A stretch of DNA of 64,000 nucleotides, taken from positions 31,845 through 95,844 of the forward strand of contig NZ_KB902682.1 of the NCBI RefSeq assembly GCF_000379605.1. Direction: 5' to 3'. Shown here piece after piece: positions 26,309 through 35,495 of this stretch. The notes below the pieces were generated by a model. It searched no databases, was not told where the DNA came from, and saw only the letters and a program-made list of their open reading frames with translations. The first letter of the stretch is position 1, and every line of letters starts with the position of its first letter. Source of the stretch: Rhizobium giardinii bv. giardinii H152. Lineage in GTDB: Bacteria; Pseudomonadota; Alphaproteobacteria; Rhizobiales; Rhizobiaceae. The translations under genes and the position numbers were made by a program.

Positions 26309-27010
26309 ATGAGAGTTGACCAGTATTTCCCGCGCGGATCGTCGTCGCCGCAGCAAGGAGGTGTCACGGACCAACCGCTTGTCATCATTGTCGACGACGA
26401 CGCCTCCGTTCGAGAGGCGCTGTCGGAGCTGATCCTGTCGGCTGGCTTGCAGTCGGTCAGTTTTGGATCGACGCGCGAATTGTTTGATGCCGGCCTTCTG
26501 GACAATCCCGGCTGTCTGATCCTCGACGTGCGCATGCCGGGAGAGAGCGGACTTCATCTGCAACGCCATTTGACCGAGAGCGGCAATCCCAAGCCGATCA
26601 TTTTCCTGACCGGACATGGCGATATCCCGATGACCGTCCAGGCGATGAAAGCCGGCGCCGTGGATTTTCTCACCAAGCCGGTAAGGGACCAAACGCTGCT
26701 CGACGCCGTGACCGCAGGTATTGCCATGGATGCCACGCGACGGGCGGAAGCGGCGATTGCCAAACGCAATATCGAACGTGTTGAAATGCTCACCCACCGC
26801 GAGCGCGAGGTTCTGTACGAAGTCGCGCGCGGGCGCCTCAACAAGCAAATCGCCTTCGATCTCGGCATCAGCGAAGTGACCGTCAAGCTGCATCGCAGCA
26901 ATGTCATGCGTAAGATGGAGGTCAATTCCATCGGTGAGTTGATCCGGGCCTGGGGAACTCTGCCTGTATCGATGCACGAGGCTGGTGTTCGCCTGAACCG
27001 ATCCGCCTAG
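26309..27010 (+). CDS. Second FixJ-family response regulator
   Basis: A 233-residue REC-HTH regulator (IIVDDDASVREAL, LILDVRMPGESG, LTGHGDIPMTV, TKPV; HTH LTHREREVLYEVARGRLNKQIAFDLGIS). Start ATG 26309 has GGAGG five bases upstream and lies 1 bp after the preceding stop, so the four genes from 21289 form one operon. It is about half identical by eye to the regulator at 25287. One kinase with two FixJ-like outputs and a lone receiver is an uncommon branched arrangement. Confidence 0.9.
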   Translation: MRVDQYFPRGSSSPQQGGVTDQPLVIIVDDDASVREALSELILSAGLQSVSFGSTRELFDAGLLDNPGCLILDVRMPGESGLHLQRHLTESGNPKPIIFLTGHGDIPMTVQAMKAGAVDFLTKPVRDQTLLDAVTAGIAMDATRRAEAAIAKRNIERVEMLTHREREVLYEVARGRLNKQIAFDLGISEVTVKLHRSNVMRKMEVNSIGELIRAWGTLPVSMHEAGVRLNRSA

Positions 27011-27335
27011 CGTGCGAGTGGCAGCCTAAACAAATTTGGCGAGCGTTTGAACAGATTTCCCAACGTTCGCTTGCGCCGGAATTTCGCCGAAGTTTCAAGG
27101 GCAGCTTGGGAAAATCGTCGTGATCGCCAGTTCACTAGTCCCATCAAGGCGACCATGCCCGCGCAGGAAGCCGATTGTGGAAATCCGCGCTGGAAATCGG
27201 CTCATTCATCTTCATCACAACAATCATGACCACTGGCTCCGCCATTGGTTATCGATACGATTGGAAATCTCCCTATCTTGGCATCGTGTAGGGAGATGCC
27301 TTTCTCAAGCGCGAGGTTTTGGAGCACTTGGGACC
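27011..27335. other. Gene-free stretch after the kinase operon
   Basis: Nothing recognisable apart from short chance frames; no clear terminator hairpin was seen after 27010. Confidence 0.4.
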
Positions 27336-27754
27336 ATGGTGACCGACCAGCACGCGGACGACGCCTTGGCCGAACTCGACGCCCATTTCGAGTGGATCGG
27401 CGAACGGGTCGGGCGGGACAATTGCCGGGGTTGCCCGCAGATCAACACGGCAGCCGATTTCCGGAAGCCGGTCACCCCGCCCGCAAGGTCGCCGAAGCCC
27501 ACATGCGTGAACGGCGGCGGCGCCTGAAGGCCATCGCCGGGAGATTGGCGGGAATTGTACCCGACCGGCTTGCCGGGCAACTCGCGGTGCTGATCAACGG
27601 CGCTTTTGTCAGCACGCAGTCTTCGAGCTCGGCGAGGCCGACCGGTTTGCTCCGCGATGCCGCCCATGCCCTGATCGCCACCAGCCGCAGCTTCTTGCCG
27701 GCAGGGTGCGGTCGCCATCTACGCGGCTCCAGTTCGCATCTCATCGAGAGCTAA
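27336..27754 (+). pseudogene. TetR-family regulator relic (C-terminal domain, frameshifted)
   Basis: One frame reads ADDALAELDAHFEWIGERVG...GCPQINTAADF and, after a frameshift near 27470, another reads ARKVAEAHMRERRRRLKAIAG...LAGQLAVLINGAFVSTQ to the stop at 27754. Together these give the ligand-binding half of a TetR regulator, with the usual GCP.INxAAEF and QL..L.dGA patterns. No HTH was found upstream. It is convergent with the HxlR relic. Confidence 0.6.
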
Positions 27755-27799
27755 ACGTCTGATTTCGACAATATCTTTCATCTTAGGTTTCAATTTCCA

Positions 27800-28024
27800 T
27801 CAACTCCGAAATCCCATCGACCGTGCCGAAAGATGCCAGAGGATCAGCGCGTTCCATCGGTGGCCGAGAAATGTCAGCCAATCTTCGACAGGGCACTCCG
27901 AGGCATGGCGCGGCGGCCATGCGGGATCATCCAGAACCGCAAGCGCCAAGCTGAGACCGTCCGGCGGCTTCTCAGCAAGGCCGGGATGCACTGACCATGG
28001 GTTCCTGCGGTCCTTCGCGGACAT
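27800..28024 (-). pseudogene. HxlR-family regulator relic (N-terminal part)
   Basis: From ATG 28024 the minus strand reaches CPVEDWLTFLGHRWNALILWHL, the hallmark start of the HxlR winged helix, but the frame breaks right after it (SARSMGFRS, stop). The recognition helix and wing are lost. HxlR genes are often divergent to nitroreductase/FMN reductase genes, exactly the arrangement here (28139 on the plus strand), so this was probably their regulator. Confidence 0.6.
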
Positions 28025-28138
28025 GGACGTTGGGTGTAAGCCTCCTAGACCACGGTGTGATTTCGTCTCCATTGCGAACGGAGATAATGAACCACATCAG
28101 AAACGGACGAAACGAACGGCCGGCAGATGGAGGCGAGC

Positions 28139-28807
28139 ATGGATGTATATGAGGCAGTCACAAGCCGCCGGTCGGTGCGCGGATTCAAGGACAAGCCTGT
28201 GGCAAGGGAGGTCCTCGAGCGCGTGCTGACGGCCGCAGCCTGGTCGCCATCAGGATCGAACATCCAGCCGTGGAATACCTATGTCATGACCGGCGCACCG
28301 CTGGCGGAGCTCAAGACATCAGCCGTCGAGCGCGTGGCCCATGGCGACGCCTGGGACAAGCGGCAGTACGAGATGTACCCGCCCGCGCTGAAGTCCCCGT
28401 ACGGGGAGCGCCGATCCGCCTTCGGCAAGGAGCGCTACAGCGCGCTCGGCATTGCGCGTGAGGACTGGGAGGCGCGCCAGCGGGCAGCTATCGCCAACTG
28501 GAACTGTTTCGGCGCCCCCGCGGCCCTGTTCTGCTACATCGACCATGACCTGGGCCTGCCGCAATGGGCCGACGTCGGCATGTACCTGCAGACCGTCATG
28601 CTGCTGCTGCGCGCCGAAGGTCTGCACAGTTGCCCGCAGATGGCGTGGTCGCAGGTTCGCGAGACGGTCGCGGAGGCCCTGTCACCCCCGGACGGGCTCA
28701 TCCTCTTCTGCGGCATGTCCATCGGGTACGAGGACCCCGCGGTGGGTTACGCCCGTACAGGCCGCGCCGCACTCGCCGAGACAGTCACCTTCCTCGGCGA
28801 TGAATGA
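28139..28807 (+). CDS. Nitroreductase-family FMN oxidoreductase
   Basis: A 222-residue nitroreductase. The N-terminal SRRSVRGFKDKPVAREVLERVL contains the FMN-phosphate-binding arginines, AAWSPSGSNIQPW is the typical FMN-contacting loop, and GMSIGYEDP is the C-terminal motif. Such enzymes reduce nitroaromatics, quinones or flavins with NAD(P)H. ATG 28139 has GGAGG five bases upstream. It probably forms a two-gene unit with the FMN reductase 81 bp downstream. Its likely HxlR regulator upstream is decayed, so expression may now be constitutive. Confidence 0.85.
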   Translation: MDVYEAVTSRRSVRGFKDKPVAREVLERVLTAAAWSPSGSNIQPWNTYVMTGAPLAELKTSAVERVAHGDAWDKRQYEMYPPALKSPYGERRSAFGKERYSALGIAREDWEARQRAAIANWNCFGAPAALFCYIDHDLGLPQWADVGMYLQTVMLLLRAEGLHSCPQMAWSQVRETVAEALSPPDGLILFCGMSIGYEDPAVGYARTGRAALAETVTFLGDE

Positions 28808-28888
28808 TTTGCGCTCAATGAACAAGAGACCCTTCTGTGATCTCCGCGTATCATAGGTCCGTTATCACGCGAGATATTGGAGAACGCC

Positions 28889-29461
28889 ATGACCACGCAT
28901 AAAGTCGGTTATCTCATCGGCAGCCTCGCCAAGGGCTCGATCAATCGCAAGCTCGCCAAGGCGTTGGTGCGGTTCGCCCCGCAGGAACTTGAAATGTCGG
29001 AGATATCCTTCAAGGACCTGCCACTCTACAGCTACGACTATGACGCCGACTACCCTCCGGCCGGCAGGGTATTCAAGGCAGCAATCGCGGCCGTCGACGC
29101 CGTGCTGTTCGTCACGCCCGAATACAATCGCTCGATCCCCGGCGGGCTGAAGAACGCAATCGACTGGGCGAGCCGCCCCTATGGAACCAACTCGTTCACA
29201 CGCAAGCCGTCGGCGGTGATCGGCACGTCACCGGGCGCGATAGGCACAGCCGTCGCCCAGCAGAACTTGCGCAGCGTGCTCAGTTTCTGCAACTCTCCCC
29301 AGATGAATGCCCCGGAAGCCTACATTCAGTTCACACCGGGGCTGATCACCGATGACGGCGAGGTCACGAACGACTCCACCGCCGAATTTCTTCGCACGTT
29401 CATGAAGGACTTCCATGTTTTCATCGCAAGGGTTCGCTCAGTGCTGCCGAAAGATGCTTAG
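28889..29461 (+). CDS. NADPH-dependent FMN reductase (flavodoxin-like, ArsH/ChrR/azoreductase type)
   Basis: A 190-residue flavodoxin-fold protein. YLIGSLAKGSINRKLAKAL is the FMN-phosphate loop, LFVTPEYNRSIPGGLKNAIDW is the canonical PEYN..PG.LKNAID motif, and GTSPGAIGTAVAQQNLR the third loop. These reductases supply reduced flavin or reduce quinones and metals. ATG 28889 has GGAG seven bases upstream. The pairing with a nitroreductase suggests a quinone or nitro-compound detoxification unit. Confidence 0.9.
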   Translation: MTTHKVGYLIGSLAKGSINRKLAKALVRFAPQELEMSEISFKDLPLYSYDYDADYPPAGRVFKAAIAAVDAVLFVTPEYNRSIPGGLKNAIDWASRPYGTNSFTRKPSAVIGTSPGAIGTAVAQQNLRSVLSFCNSPQMNAPEAYIQFTPGLITDDGEVTNDSTAEFLRTFMKDFHVFIARVRSVLPKDA

Positions 29462-29927
29462 AGACCCTTGATACTGCGACGCGATGCCACGGGATGTTTC
29501 CACCATGTTGAGGCAACTCTTCCACTGGGCGCGCAAGGGCTGGGCTTGGCGCGCCACGTGAAGTGTAGCTCGACGGCGACGCCAGCTTCCGTACACTAAT
29601 CAAAATCGTGGCGGGAAGGGGTGTTTGAGGGGAGACGGCTTGGACTCCAAGCGAGACCAGACTTTCAACTAGCCCTTATGGGACAATTTGGCGACTTGCG
29701 GATTGAGGTAGAGACAAAAGCGGCGGTTTTCTGGCAGAAGGTTACGAGCGTTTGACGAAGTGAGCTGCTATGATTAGCGATCCGGGCATCGTCTCGGCCC
29801 AGCGGGGTCCTTCTTTGATCCCAACCGGGCCGAGGCCGCCACGCGCGAACAAACAAAGGCGCGCGGGGCGCAAGGTTGAACATGCTGAGTGAGCCACCAG
29901 GCGCGGACCTGATGGCTGAAGCCCGTC
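29462..29927. other. Gene-free stretch between convergent genes
   Basis: No supported gene, repeat or clear terminator. It separates the reductase pair from the tricarboxylate/lyase operon. Confidence 0.4.
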
Positions 29928-32639
29928 TTAGACGACGTGCTTGCAGGCCGAGGCTGGCGTGCGCGTGTCCATGTTCCGGCCCCGATTGAGGTGGTCGTCG
30001 ATTTCCGCCGCTGCACCGATCATCCGGCCGAACAGAAAGGTGGTGAAGGCGGCGGTTTCAAGATTGCGGTCGGTCATCTTGCCGGCCTGATGATCCTTCC
30101 ACAGCACCGCCAGCAGCAGCGCCGCGATGATCGCATCGACGTTCACGCAGAATACATAACGGCTGGCCCCTACCTCATAAAGCTGGCGCACTAGCTCGCG
30201 ATAGAAACGGTGGAAAACGTTGTATTCGCCGCGTTCCTCCATGAATTTCGCGATAAAACGTTCGCGCGGGTCGAAGTTTTCCGATTTCCCCTTAAAGACC
30301 GGATGGTGGACGCCAGGCAGCGCGCGGACCTCTGTTCCCAGTTCCTTGGCTTGCGCCTTTTCCCGCTTGTAAGCCAGCGCGAAATCCCGTGCCATCGCAG
30401 TCAGATCGAGCCCATGCGCGGGATCTGTCGGGTCCTCCAGCCCCTTACCGCGGAACTGCTCCAGCAAGAATGCCATGCCCTCGAAGCCGTTACCGCCGTG
30501 GCTATAGCCGGAATGGGTCAGGAAGCCGACCATCGCCTTGTTGATCTGCACCCGGCCGGGCGTCTGCGGACCGTCGGCGGACACCGCGCCCTTTGCCCCC
30601 TGTGCCGTGATCGACCCCGGCCCGTTCGAGATTAGAAGGCCGATGAGGATCTGGACGTAAAGCGCCTCGGTGGGATCTGGCTTCTTGCCGGTCATCGCCA
30701 GACAGCAGATATCTGCCATGGTCCATTGCGAGAAACGTTCCTCGCGCGGAATACCCCACAGGCTGCCAGAGCGGTGATGCTCGCCCGGAATGGTCGCGCC
30801 GACCATGACACCGTAAAGCCGCAGATACCATGGCAGCGTCTCGGCCGTCAGACGGCTGATGCGCTTGCGAGCCAAGGGACCCCAGGCGATGGTAGTGGTG
30901 ATCGCGGCCAAGATTGCGTCGCGCGACAGCCGTTGGCCAAAGCCCAGCAAAAACCGCAGGAACACCGACTTACCGCCCCGCGCCTCGATAGCGGCCAGCA
31001 TGGCTTCGGGTCGGGGATCATCTGCATCCTGGGGCGTGGCAAGGAACAGTGCTCGGGTTTCATTATCCACCGAGATATCCGACACGTCGAAGTCGTCGTC
31101 CCGGCCGTCGCACAGGCCGGATTGGGCGAACAACGTGATCAGCGCACGGGCACATGCCAGCGCGCGTTCAACCCGGCGCGGGCCGGTGATCGCCGCCGCC
31201 ACCGACATGATCGTATTGGGCGAGTTTCCGGCATCGCGCGCCGCATCCGCAGCCAGCAGGATCGGGTCGCCGACCAGATTGACCTCGGCCGCCACGGCCA
31301 CGTCCAGTAAGGCTCGGTCATGAGCATCGGCGATTTCGTGGACCAACGGTAGCGCGAACATCGCCTCAAGAGGTTGCAGCGCCAGATCCAGCACGCGGTG
31401 GCCGTGGACGCTGGTTACCTGCGTCTGCGGGTCCATCAGCGATGCGCCCGAGGCGTCCTTCATCGACTGCCGCGCCATCACCGCGCCGATCTGCTGCGAC
31501 CGGACGGCGATCTGTTCACCGTAAGGCGGTGGCGCGACGACCGTAGGAAGGACCAGATCGGGGGGCAGTGTCAGCCCCTGATCGTTGGCGATCCACGGCT
31601 TGAGCGACAAGGATCCGCGCGGAGCGAAATCCGGGTGGATGCCGTTCAGCGCCATCACGGCTGTCAGGGCCGCTGGAATATCGGCGATATTGGTGACAAG
31701 GGCTCCCTTTGCGGAAACATGCGGTGTTTCAGGCGTGTAGATTCCGTCGACTCTGAATGCCTCCATGAACCAGCGTTCCTTGTCCTCGGCGCTGTCGCCC
31801 GAGCCGGCCATCGCTCCGGCATGGCCGACGGCGCGGGTTAGCTTGGCCTTCCAGCGGCCGACGACGCAGGCCACGACCGGCTTCTGCCAGTCGATGTTCT
31901 TTTCGTAATAACCGCCCGGTTCGGCGTAGAGCACCCCCGCCTTGCTGCGTTGATCCTTGGCAAAGGCCAGCGCAAAGTCGCGCGCCGCATATTGGATATA
32001 GACGTCCTTGCCCGACGAGATCAGCGTCGTCGTGCCCCAACCCGCCGTGGTCAGGTATTGTGCAATGGTCGTGGTGAAGCCACCCGAGTTGGAAAAGATC
32101 GCGACCGAGCCCTTGACTAGCGACTCCTCGGGGTGATCGCCGCCCAAGGCGCCGCCGATGCGGACGCGGTTCCAGCTGTCGGCCACGCCAAGACAATTGC
32201 CGCCGATGATATCAATGCCATTCGCCTGCGCTATCGCCCGAATTTCGCGTGCGTCATGCACGGCGATCTTTTCGGTTATGATGATAATCTTGCGCAGGTA
32301 GGGATTTACTCGGATCAGTTCTGCCACGCCGTCCCGCACACCAGCTGGCGGCAGGTAGACCACGCCAGTGTTGAAGCTGTGACCGGCGCGAATGCCCTCC
32401 AGCACGGTGTTGAACACCGGGATATCGCCGGCAGGCGTCTTCAGCACCTGACCCGAACGGCCGGGCGAGGTGCCGAAGACAACGTTGCCGCCGGAATAGC
32501 CATTGCTGACCGGGGTCACGGTGCGGCTTTCGCCGCCAAGGATGTTTAGCACGCAAACACGATCCTCCGGTGAGGCGATGGCTTCGAGCCGGTCCAGGCC
32601 AAGGAAATAGGGAAGGCCGGAAATTGCTTGTTGTCGCAT
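29928..32639 (-). CDS. ATP-citrate-lyase-like large subunit: CoA-ligase alpha plus citrate-synthase-like domain
   Basis: A 903-residue protein. Residues 1-340 match succinyl-CoA-synthetase alpha/ATP-citrate-lyase CoA-ligase domains: FSNSGGFTTTIAQYL, and GHAGA with the phosphohistidine candidate His273. Residues ~640-903 resemble the citryl-CoA-lyase (citrate-synthase-like) domain: NGPGSITAQGAKG, GVHHPVFKG...FDPRERF (His779), NVDAIIAALL and FGRMIGAAAEIDDHL. The ~290 residues between (345-635) exceed the ~610-residue AclA of known two-subunit lyases and may hold a second, degenerate citrate-synthase-like unit. It starts 10 bp after the small subunit gene with GGGAGAAAG upstream. It is the last gene of the tctCBA operon. 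Substrate: citrate or a related tricarboxylate, inferred. Confidence 0.8.
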   Translation of the reverse strand: MRQQAISGLPYFLGLDRLEAIASPEDRVCVLNILGGESRTVTPVSNGYSGGNVVFGTSPGRSGQVLKTPAGDIPVFNTVLEGIRAGHSFNTGVVYLPPAGVRDGVAELIRVNPYLRKIIIITEKIAVHDAREIRAIAQANGIDIIGGNCLGVADSWNRVRIGGALGGDHPEESLVKGSVAIFSNSGGFTTTIAQYLTTAGWGTTTLISSGKDVYIQYAARDFALAFAKDQRSKAGVLYAEPGGYYEKNIDWQKPVVACVVGRWKAKLTRAVGHAGAMAGSGDSAEDKERWFMEAFRVDGIYTPETPHVSAKGALVTNIADIPAALTAVMALNGIHPDFAPRGSLSLKPWIANDQGLTLPPDLVLPTVVAPPPYGEQIAVRSQQIGAVMARQSMKDASGASLMDPQTQVTSVHGHRVLDLALQPLEAMFALPLVHEIADAHDRALLDVAVAAEVNLVGDPILLAADAARDAGNSPNTIMSVAAAITGPRRVERALACARALITLFAQSGLCDGRDDDFDVSDISVDNETRALFLATPQDADDPRPEAMLAAIEARGGKSVFLRFLLGFGQRLSRDAILAAITTTIAWGPLARKRISRLTAETLPWYLRLYGVMVGATIPGEHHRSGSLWGIPREERFSQWTMADICCLAMTGKKPDPTEALYVQILIGLLISNGPGSITAQGAKGAVSADGPQTPGRVQINKAMVGFLTHSGYSHGGNGFEGMAFLLEQFRGKGLEDPTDPAHGLDLTAMARDFALAYKREKAQAKELGTEVRALPGVHHPVFKGKSENFDPRERFIAKFMEERGEYNVFHRFYRELVRQLYEVGASRYVFCVNVDAIIAALLLAVLWKDHQAGKMTDRNLETAAFTTFLFGRMIGAAAEIDDHLNRGRNMDTRTPASACKHVV

Positions 32640-32649
32640 GGCTTTCTCC

Positions 32650-33924
32650 CTAGGCCGCGATGTTCATGGAGCGTGCGATCTGCTCGCGCCCGCCGGCGCG
32701 CATCCAGTGGTCGATGCGCTTGGCGTAGTTCACGACCTCGGAAATCGCGCTGTCGAAGCCGAAGAAGCGGTACGGCACGCCCAGACTGTCCAGCGTATCG
32801 GCCAAATTGCCCATGCCGCGCACCAGGTTCGGACCGCCGCGCCCGACGACGACGTAGAGGGGTACCGGTCCATGCTTGGCAAAATGTTCTCGCAGCGCGT
32901 CGCCCATGCCCCGAAAGGTTTCGAGGATATCGGTGTTGTTCGACTTGCCGCCGATGATGAACAGCACGTTGGTTTGTTTCAGGAAATGGCGATAGCAAAT
33001 CGCGGCCACCGCCTTCATTTTCTCATAGGGCGGGTTACCGCCAAAATCGGACGAGATGATCGCCGCCTCGCCCAGTACCTCGGTCACAAGGCTGTTTGCG
33101 CCGCCGCCAAAAGTCGGAGCAAGGATGCTGCCGGCTTCGTTGATCACGAACACATCCGATTGACCCTGGTGGGTCCGCAGCTGATTCACTTCTTGTTCGA
33201 AATCCGAAATGTCGGCAGCAAAAAGATGCGGCGGCAGGCCCAGGCGACTAACACGAGGATCGTCGCGATCGAACGCGCACTTGAAGTCACAGGCAATCGG
33301 CGTCAAGCGCCCTTCCTTGCCCGGCCGCATGCGGATCGGGTTCAGCTCCAGCGTGGTCATTCCGTAGTGGTGCACCAGTTCCCACAACTTTGGCAGATGC
33401 TGGACCAGCGGCGAAATCACCTCTTTCGGCGCGCCGATATCGGTCAGCGCATTGGCCACGACAAACGCCTTTAACCCGGTCAGGGCATCGAAGGGGATCG
33501 AGACGATTTCGGTCTTGTCCAGCTCTTCGATATCAACACCCCCGCGGTGGGTGATTGTCATGGTCGGTGCACGATATCGGGTGTCGTCGGCGATCGAAAA
33601 ATAGATCTCATGCTCGGCCGGAACGCCCGCTTCGAAGGTGACTCCATTGGCCTTGGCGGTGGCGTTACCGTGGCGGTGTTCCGCGAAATACAGCCGTTCC
33701 TTTTCGGCCAGTGCCGTGCGCAGGTCGCGGGCCTTGCCGATCAACCCGGCCTTGCCCTTCTTGCCGACGCCGCCGCGAAAGACGGGCTTGACGAAGACAA
33801 GGCCGTGGCGGTCGATCATCGCCTGGATCTGGTCTTCGGACGCATCGGGTCCAAGCACCTCGGTCGCAGGAAAGCCGACATGGGCCAGCAATTGTGCACC
33901 CGTGAGCATTCCGGTCACTTCCAT
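32650..33924 (-). CDS. ATP-citrate-lyase-like small subunit (ATP-grasp/CoA-ligase beta plus citrate-binding domain)
   Basis: A 424-residue protein. The N-terminal ATP-grasp part has VKPVFRGGVGKKGKAGLIG and TLELNPIRM (metal-binding E-x-N). The C-terminal part resembles the ATP-citrate-lyase citrate-binding domain: FIIGGKSNNTDILETFRG and VVVGRGGPNLVRGM correspond to the loops that hold citrate in eukaryotic ACLY, retaining Asn/Thr and one Arg. ATG 33924 has a perfect GGAGGAAC seven bases upstream; the longer open frame is not supported. It pairs with the 903-residue subunit directly downstream. This would catalyse ATP- and CoA-dependent activation of a tricarboxylate followed by cleavage. True citrate specificity is not proven. 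Confidence 0.8.
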   Translation of the reverse strand: MEVTGMLTGAQLLAHVGFPATEVLGPDASEDQIQAMIDRHGLVFVKPVFRGGVGKKGKAGLIGKARDLRTALAEKERLYFAEHRHGNATAKANGVTFEAGVPAEHEIYFSIADDTRYRAPTMTITHRGGVDIEELDKTEIVSIPFDALTGLKAFVVANALTDIGAPKEVISPLVQHLPKLWELVHHYGMTTLELNPIRMRPGKEGRLTPIACDFKCAFDRDDPRVSRLGLPPHLFAADISDFEQEVNQLRTHQGQSDVFVINEAGSILAPTFGGGANSLVTEVLGEAAIISSDFGGNPPYEKMKAVAAICYRHFLKQTNVLFIIGGKSNNTDILETFRGMGDALREHFAKHGPVPLYVVVGRGGPNLVRGMGNLADTLDSLGVPYRFFGFDSAISEVVNYAKRIDHWMRAGGREQIARSMNIAA

Positions 33925-33961
33925 GAGTTCCTCCTGTGGTACCTGAAATATGCAAGAAGGA

Positions 33962-33981
33962 ACACGGCCCGAAGGCCGTGT
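33962..33981 (-). terminator. UUCG-capped hairpin between tctA and the lyase genes
   Basis: On the minus strand ACACGGCC-TTCG-GGCCGTGT forms an 8-bp stem with a UUCG tetraloop, followed by TTCCTTCTTGC. It lies 10 bp after the tctA stop. It looks like a partial terminator or mRNA-stabilising hairpin that would set transporter and lyase expression apart. Confidence 0.65.
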
Positions 33982-33991
33982 CCGCAAGTCA

Positions 33992-35494
33992 TCAGTCCGT
34001 GAAGATCTCGTCGCGCGATTTGCGCATTGAGGGCAGGACAGCAATGATCAGCGCGACAAGGCCGATCATCAGCAGGACAGCCGATAGCGGCGAGGTCAGG
34101 AAGGTGGTCATGCTGCCGTCGGAGATGATCAGCGCCTGACGCAGCTTTTCCTCGAGCAGGCGGCCCAGCACGAAGCCAAGGGCAAGCGGTGCCGCCTCGA
34201 ACTGCAACTTGTAGAGCGCAAAGCCCAGCAGCCCTAAGATGCCCGCCATGATGACCTGACCCGCGTCGTTCGAGATCGAGAACAGGCCGATGCAGCAGAA
34301 GGCCACGATCGCCGGAAACAGCAGGCGGTAGGGCACCTTCAGCAGCTTCACCCACACACCGATCAGTGGCAGGTTGATGACGACCAGCATCAGGTTGCCA
34401 ATCCACATCGACGCGACCAGACCCCAAAACAGGTCAGGGTTATTCTGAATAACCTGCGGGCCGGGGACGATGCCCTGGATCATCATCGCGCCGACCATTA
34501 GCGCCATGACAGCGTTCGGCGGCAGTCCCAATGTCAACAGCGGGATGAACGAGGTCTGCGCTCCGGCGTTATTGGCCGATTCCGGGCCGGAGACAGCTTG
34601 CGGCACACCTTTGCCGAAATCCTGTGGCCGGTCTGAAATCCGCTTTTCCAGCGCATAGCTGGCAAAGGGCGCAAGGATCGCGCCATTGCCCGGCAGCACG
34701 CCCAGGATCGAGCCAAGGCCGGTTCCGCGCAAGATCGCCCCAAGATTTTGGCGCAGTTCTTTCAGGGTCGGCAGCAGCCGTCCAATCGTGCCGCGCATAA
34801 CGTCGCGCTTTTCCGGGTCGGCGAGGTTCTTGAAGATTTCGCCAAAGCCGAAAACGCCCATTGCCAGCACCACGAACTCGATGCCGTCGGTCAGCATTTG
34901 CAGCCCGAAGGTCATCCGTTCGCGCCCGGTTTCCATATCCGCGCCGACACAGGACAGCAGAACCCCCGCGACGATCATCGCCAGCGCCTTGACGAGAGAG
35001 CCATGCGCCAAGACCACCGCCAGCACCAGACCCATAATCATCAGCGAAAAGTATTCTGCGGGGCCGAACAGCAGCCCAAGCTTGGTCATCGGCATTGCCA
35101 GCGCCGCGATGACGATGGTCGCGAAGGTGCCCGCGATGAAAGAGCCGATCGCCGCCAGCCCCAGTGCAAGACCCGCCTGCCCCTTCTTGGCCATCTCATG
35201 CCCGTCGATGGCGGTGACCACCGCCGTCGCCTCGCCGGGGATATTGACCAGGATTGCCGTGGTCGAGCCGCCGTATTGCGCGCCGTAATAGATGCCGGCA
35301 AGCATGATCAGCGCGCCGGTCGGGTCCAGCGACAGCGTGACCGGCAAGAGGATCGAGATTGTCGCTACCGGGCCTACGCCCGGCAACACGCCTACCAGCG
35401 TGCCGATCAGGCAGCCGATGAAGCAGAAGAAGATATTTTGCAGGGTAAAGGCTACCGAAAGCCCGAGACCCAGATGTTCAAACATGGCCATCAT
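33992..35494 (-). CDS. tctA: Tripartite tricarboxylate transporter, large membrane subunit TctA
   Basis: A 500-residue protein with about eleven hydrophobic segments, of normal TctA length. Characteristic loops are GVLPGVGPVATISILLP, YYGAQYGGSTTAILVNIPGE and the second copy GVLPGNGAILAPFASYALEK; the family has an internal repeat around these glycine-rich loops. The start ATGATG overlaps the tctB stop region. TctA carries out proton- or sodium-coupled uptake of a carboxylate delivered by TctC. It is followed by a UUCG hairpin and the lyase genes. Confidence 0.92.
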   Translation of the reverse strand: MMAMFEHLGLGLSVAFTLQNIFFCFIGCLIGTLVGVLPGVGPVATISILLPVTLSLDPTGALIMLAGIYYGAQYGGSTTAILVNIPGEATAVVTAIDGHEMAKKGQAGLALGLAAIGSFIAGTFATIVIAALAMPMTKLGLLFGPAEYFSLMIMGLVLAVVLAHGSLVKALAMIVAGVLLSCVGADMETGRERMTFGLQMLTDGIEFVVLAMGVFGFGEIFKNLADPEKRDVMRGTIGRLLPTLKELRQNLGAILRGTGLGSILGVLPGNGAILAPFASYALEKRISDRPQDFGKGVPQAVSGPESANNAGAQTSFIPLLTLGLPPNAVMALMVGAMMIQGIVPGPQVIQNNPDLFWGLVASMWIGNLMLVVINLPLIGVWVKLLKVPYRLLFPAIVAFCCIGLFSISNDAGQVIMAGILGLLGFALYKLQFEAAPLALGFVLGRLLEEKLRQALIISDGSMTTFLTSPLSAVLLMIGLVALIIAVLPSMRKSRDEIFTD

Positions 35495-35495
35495 G

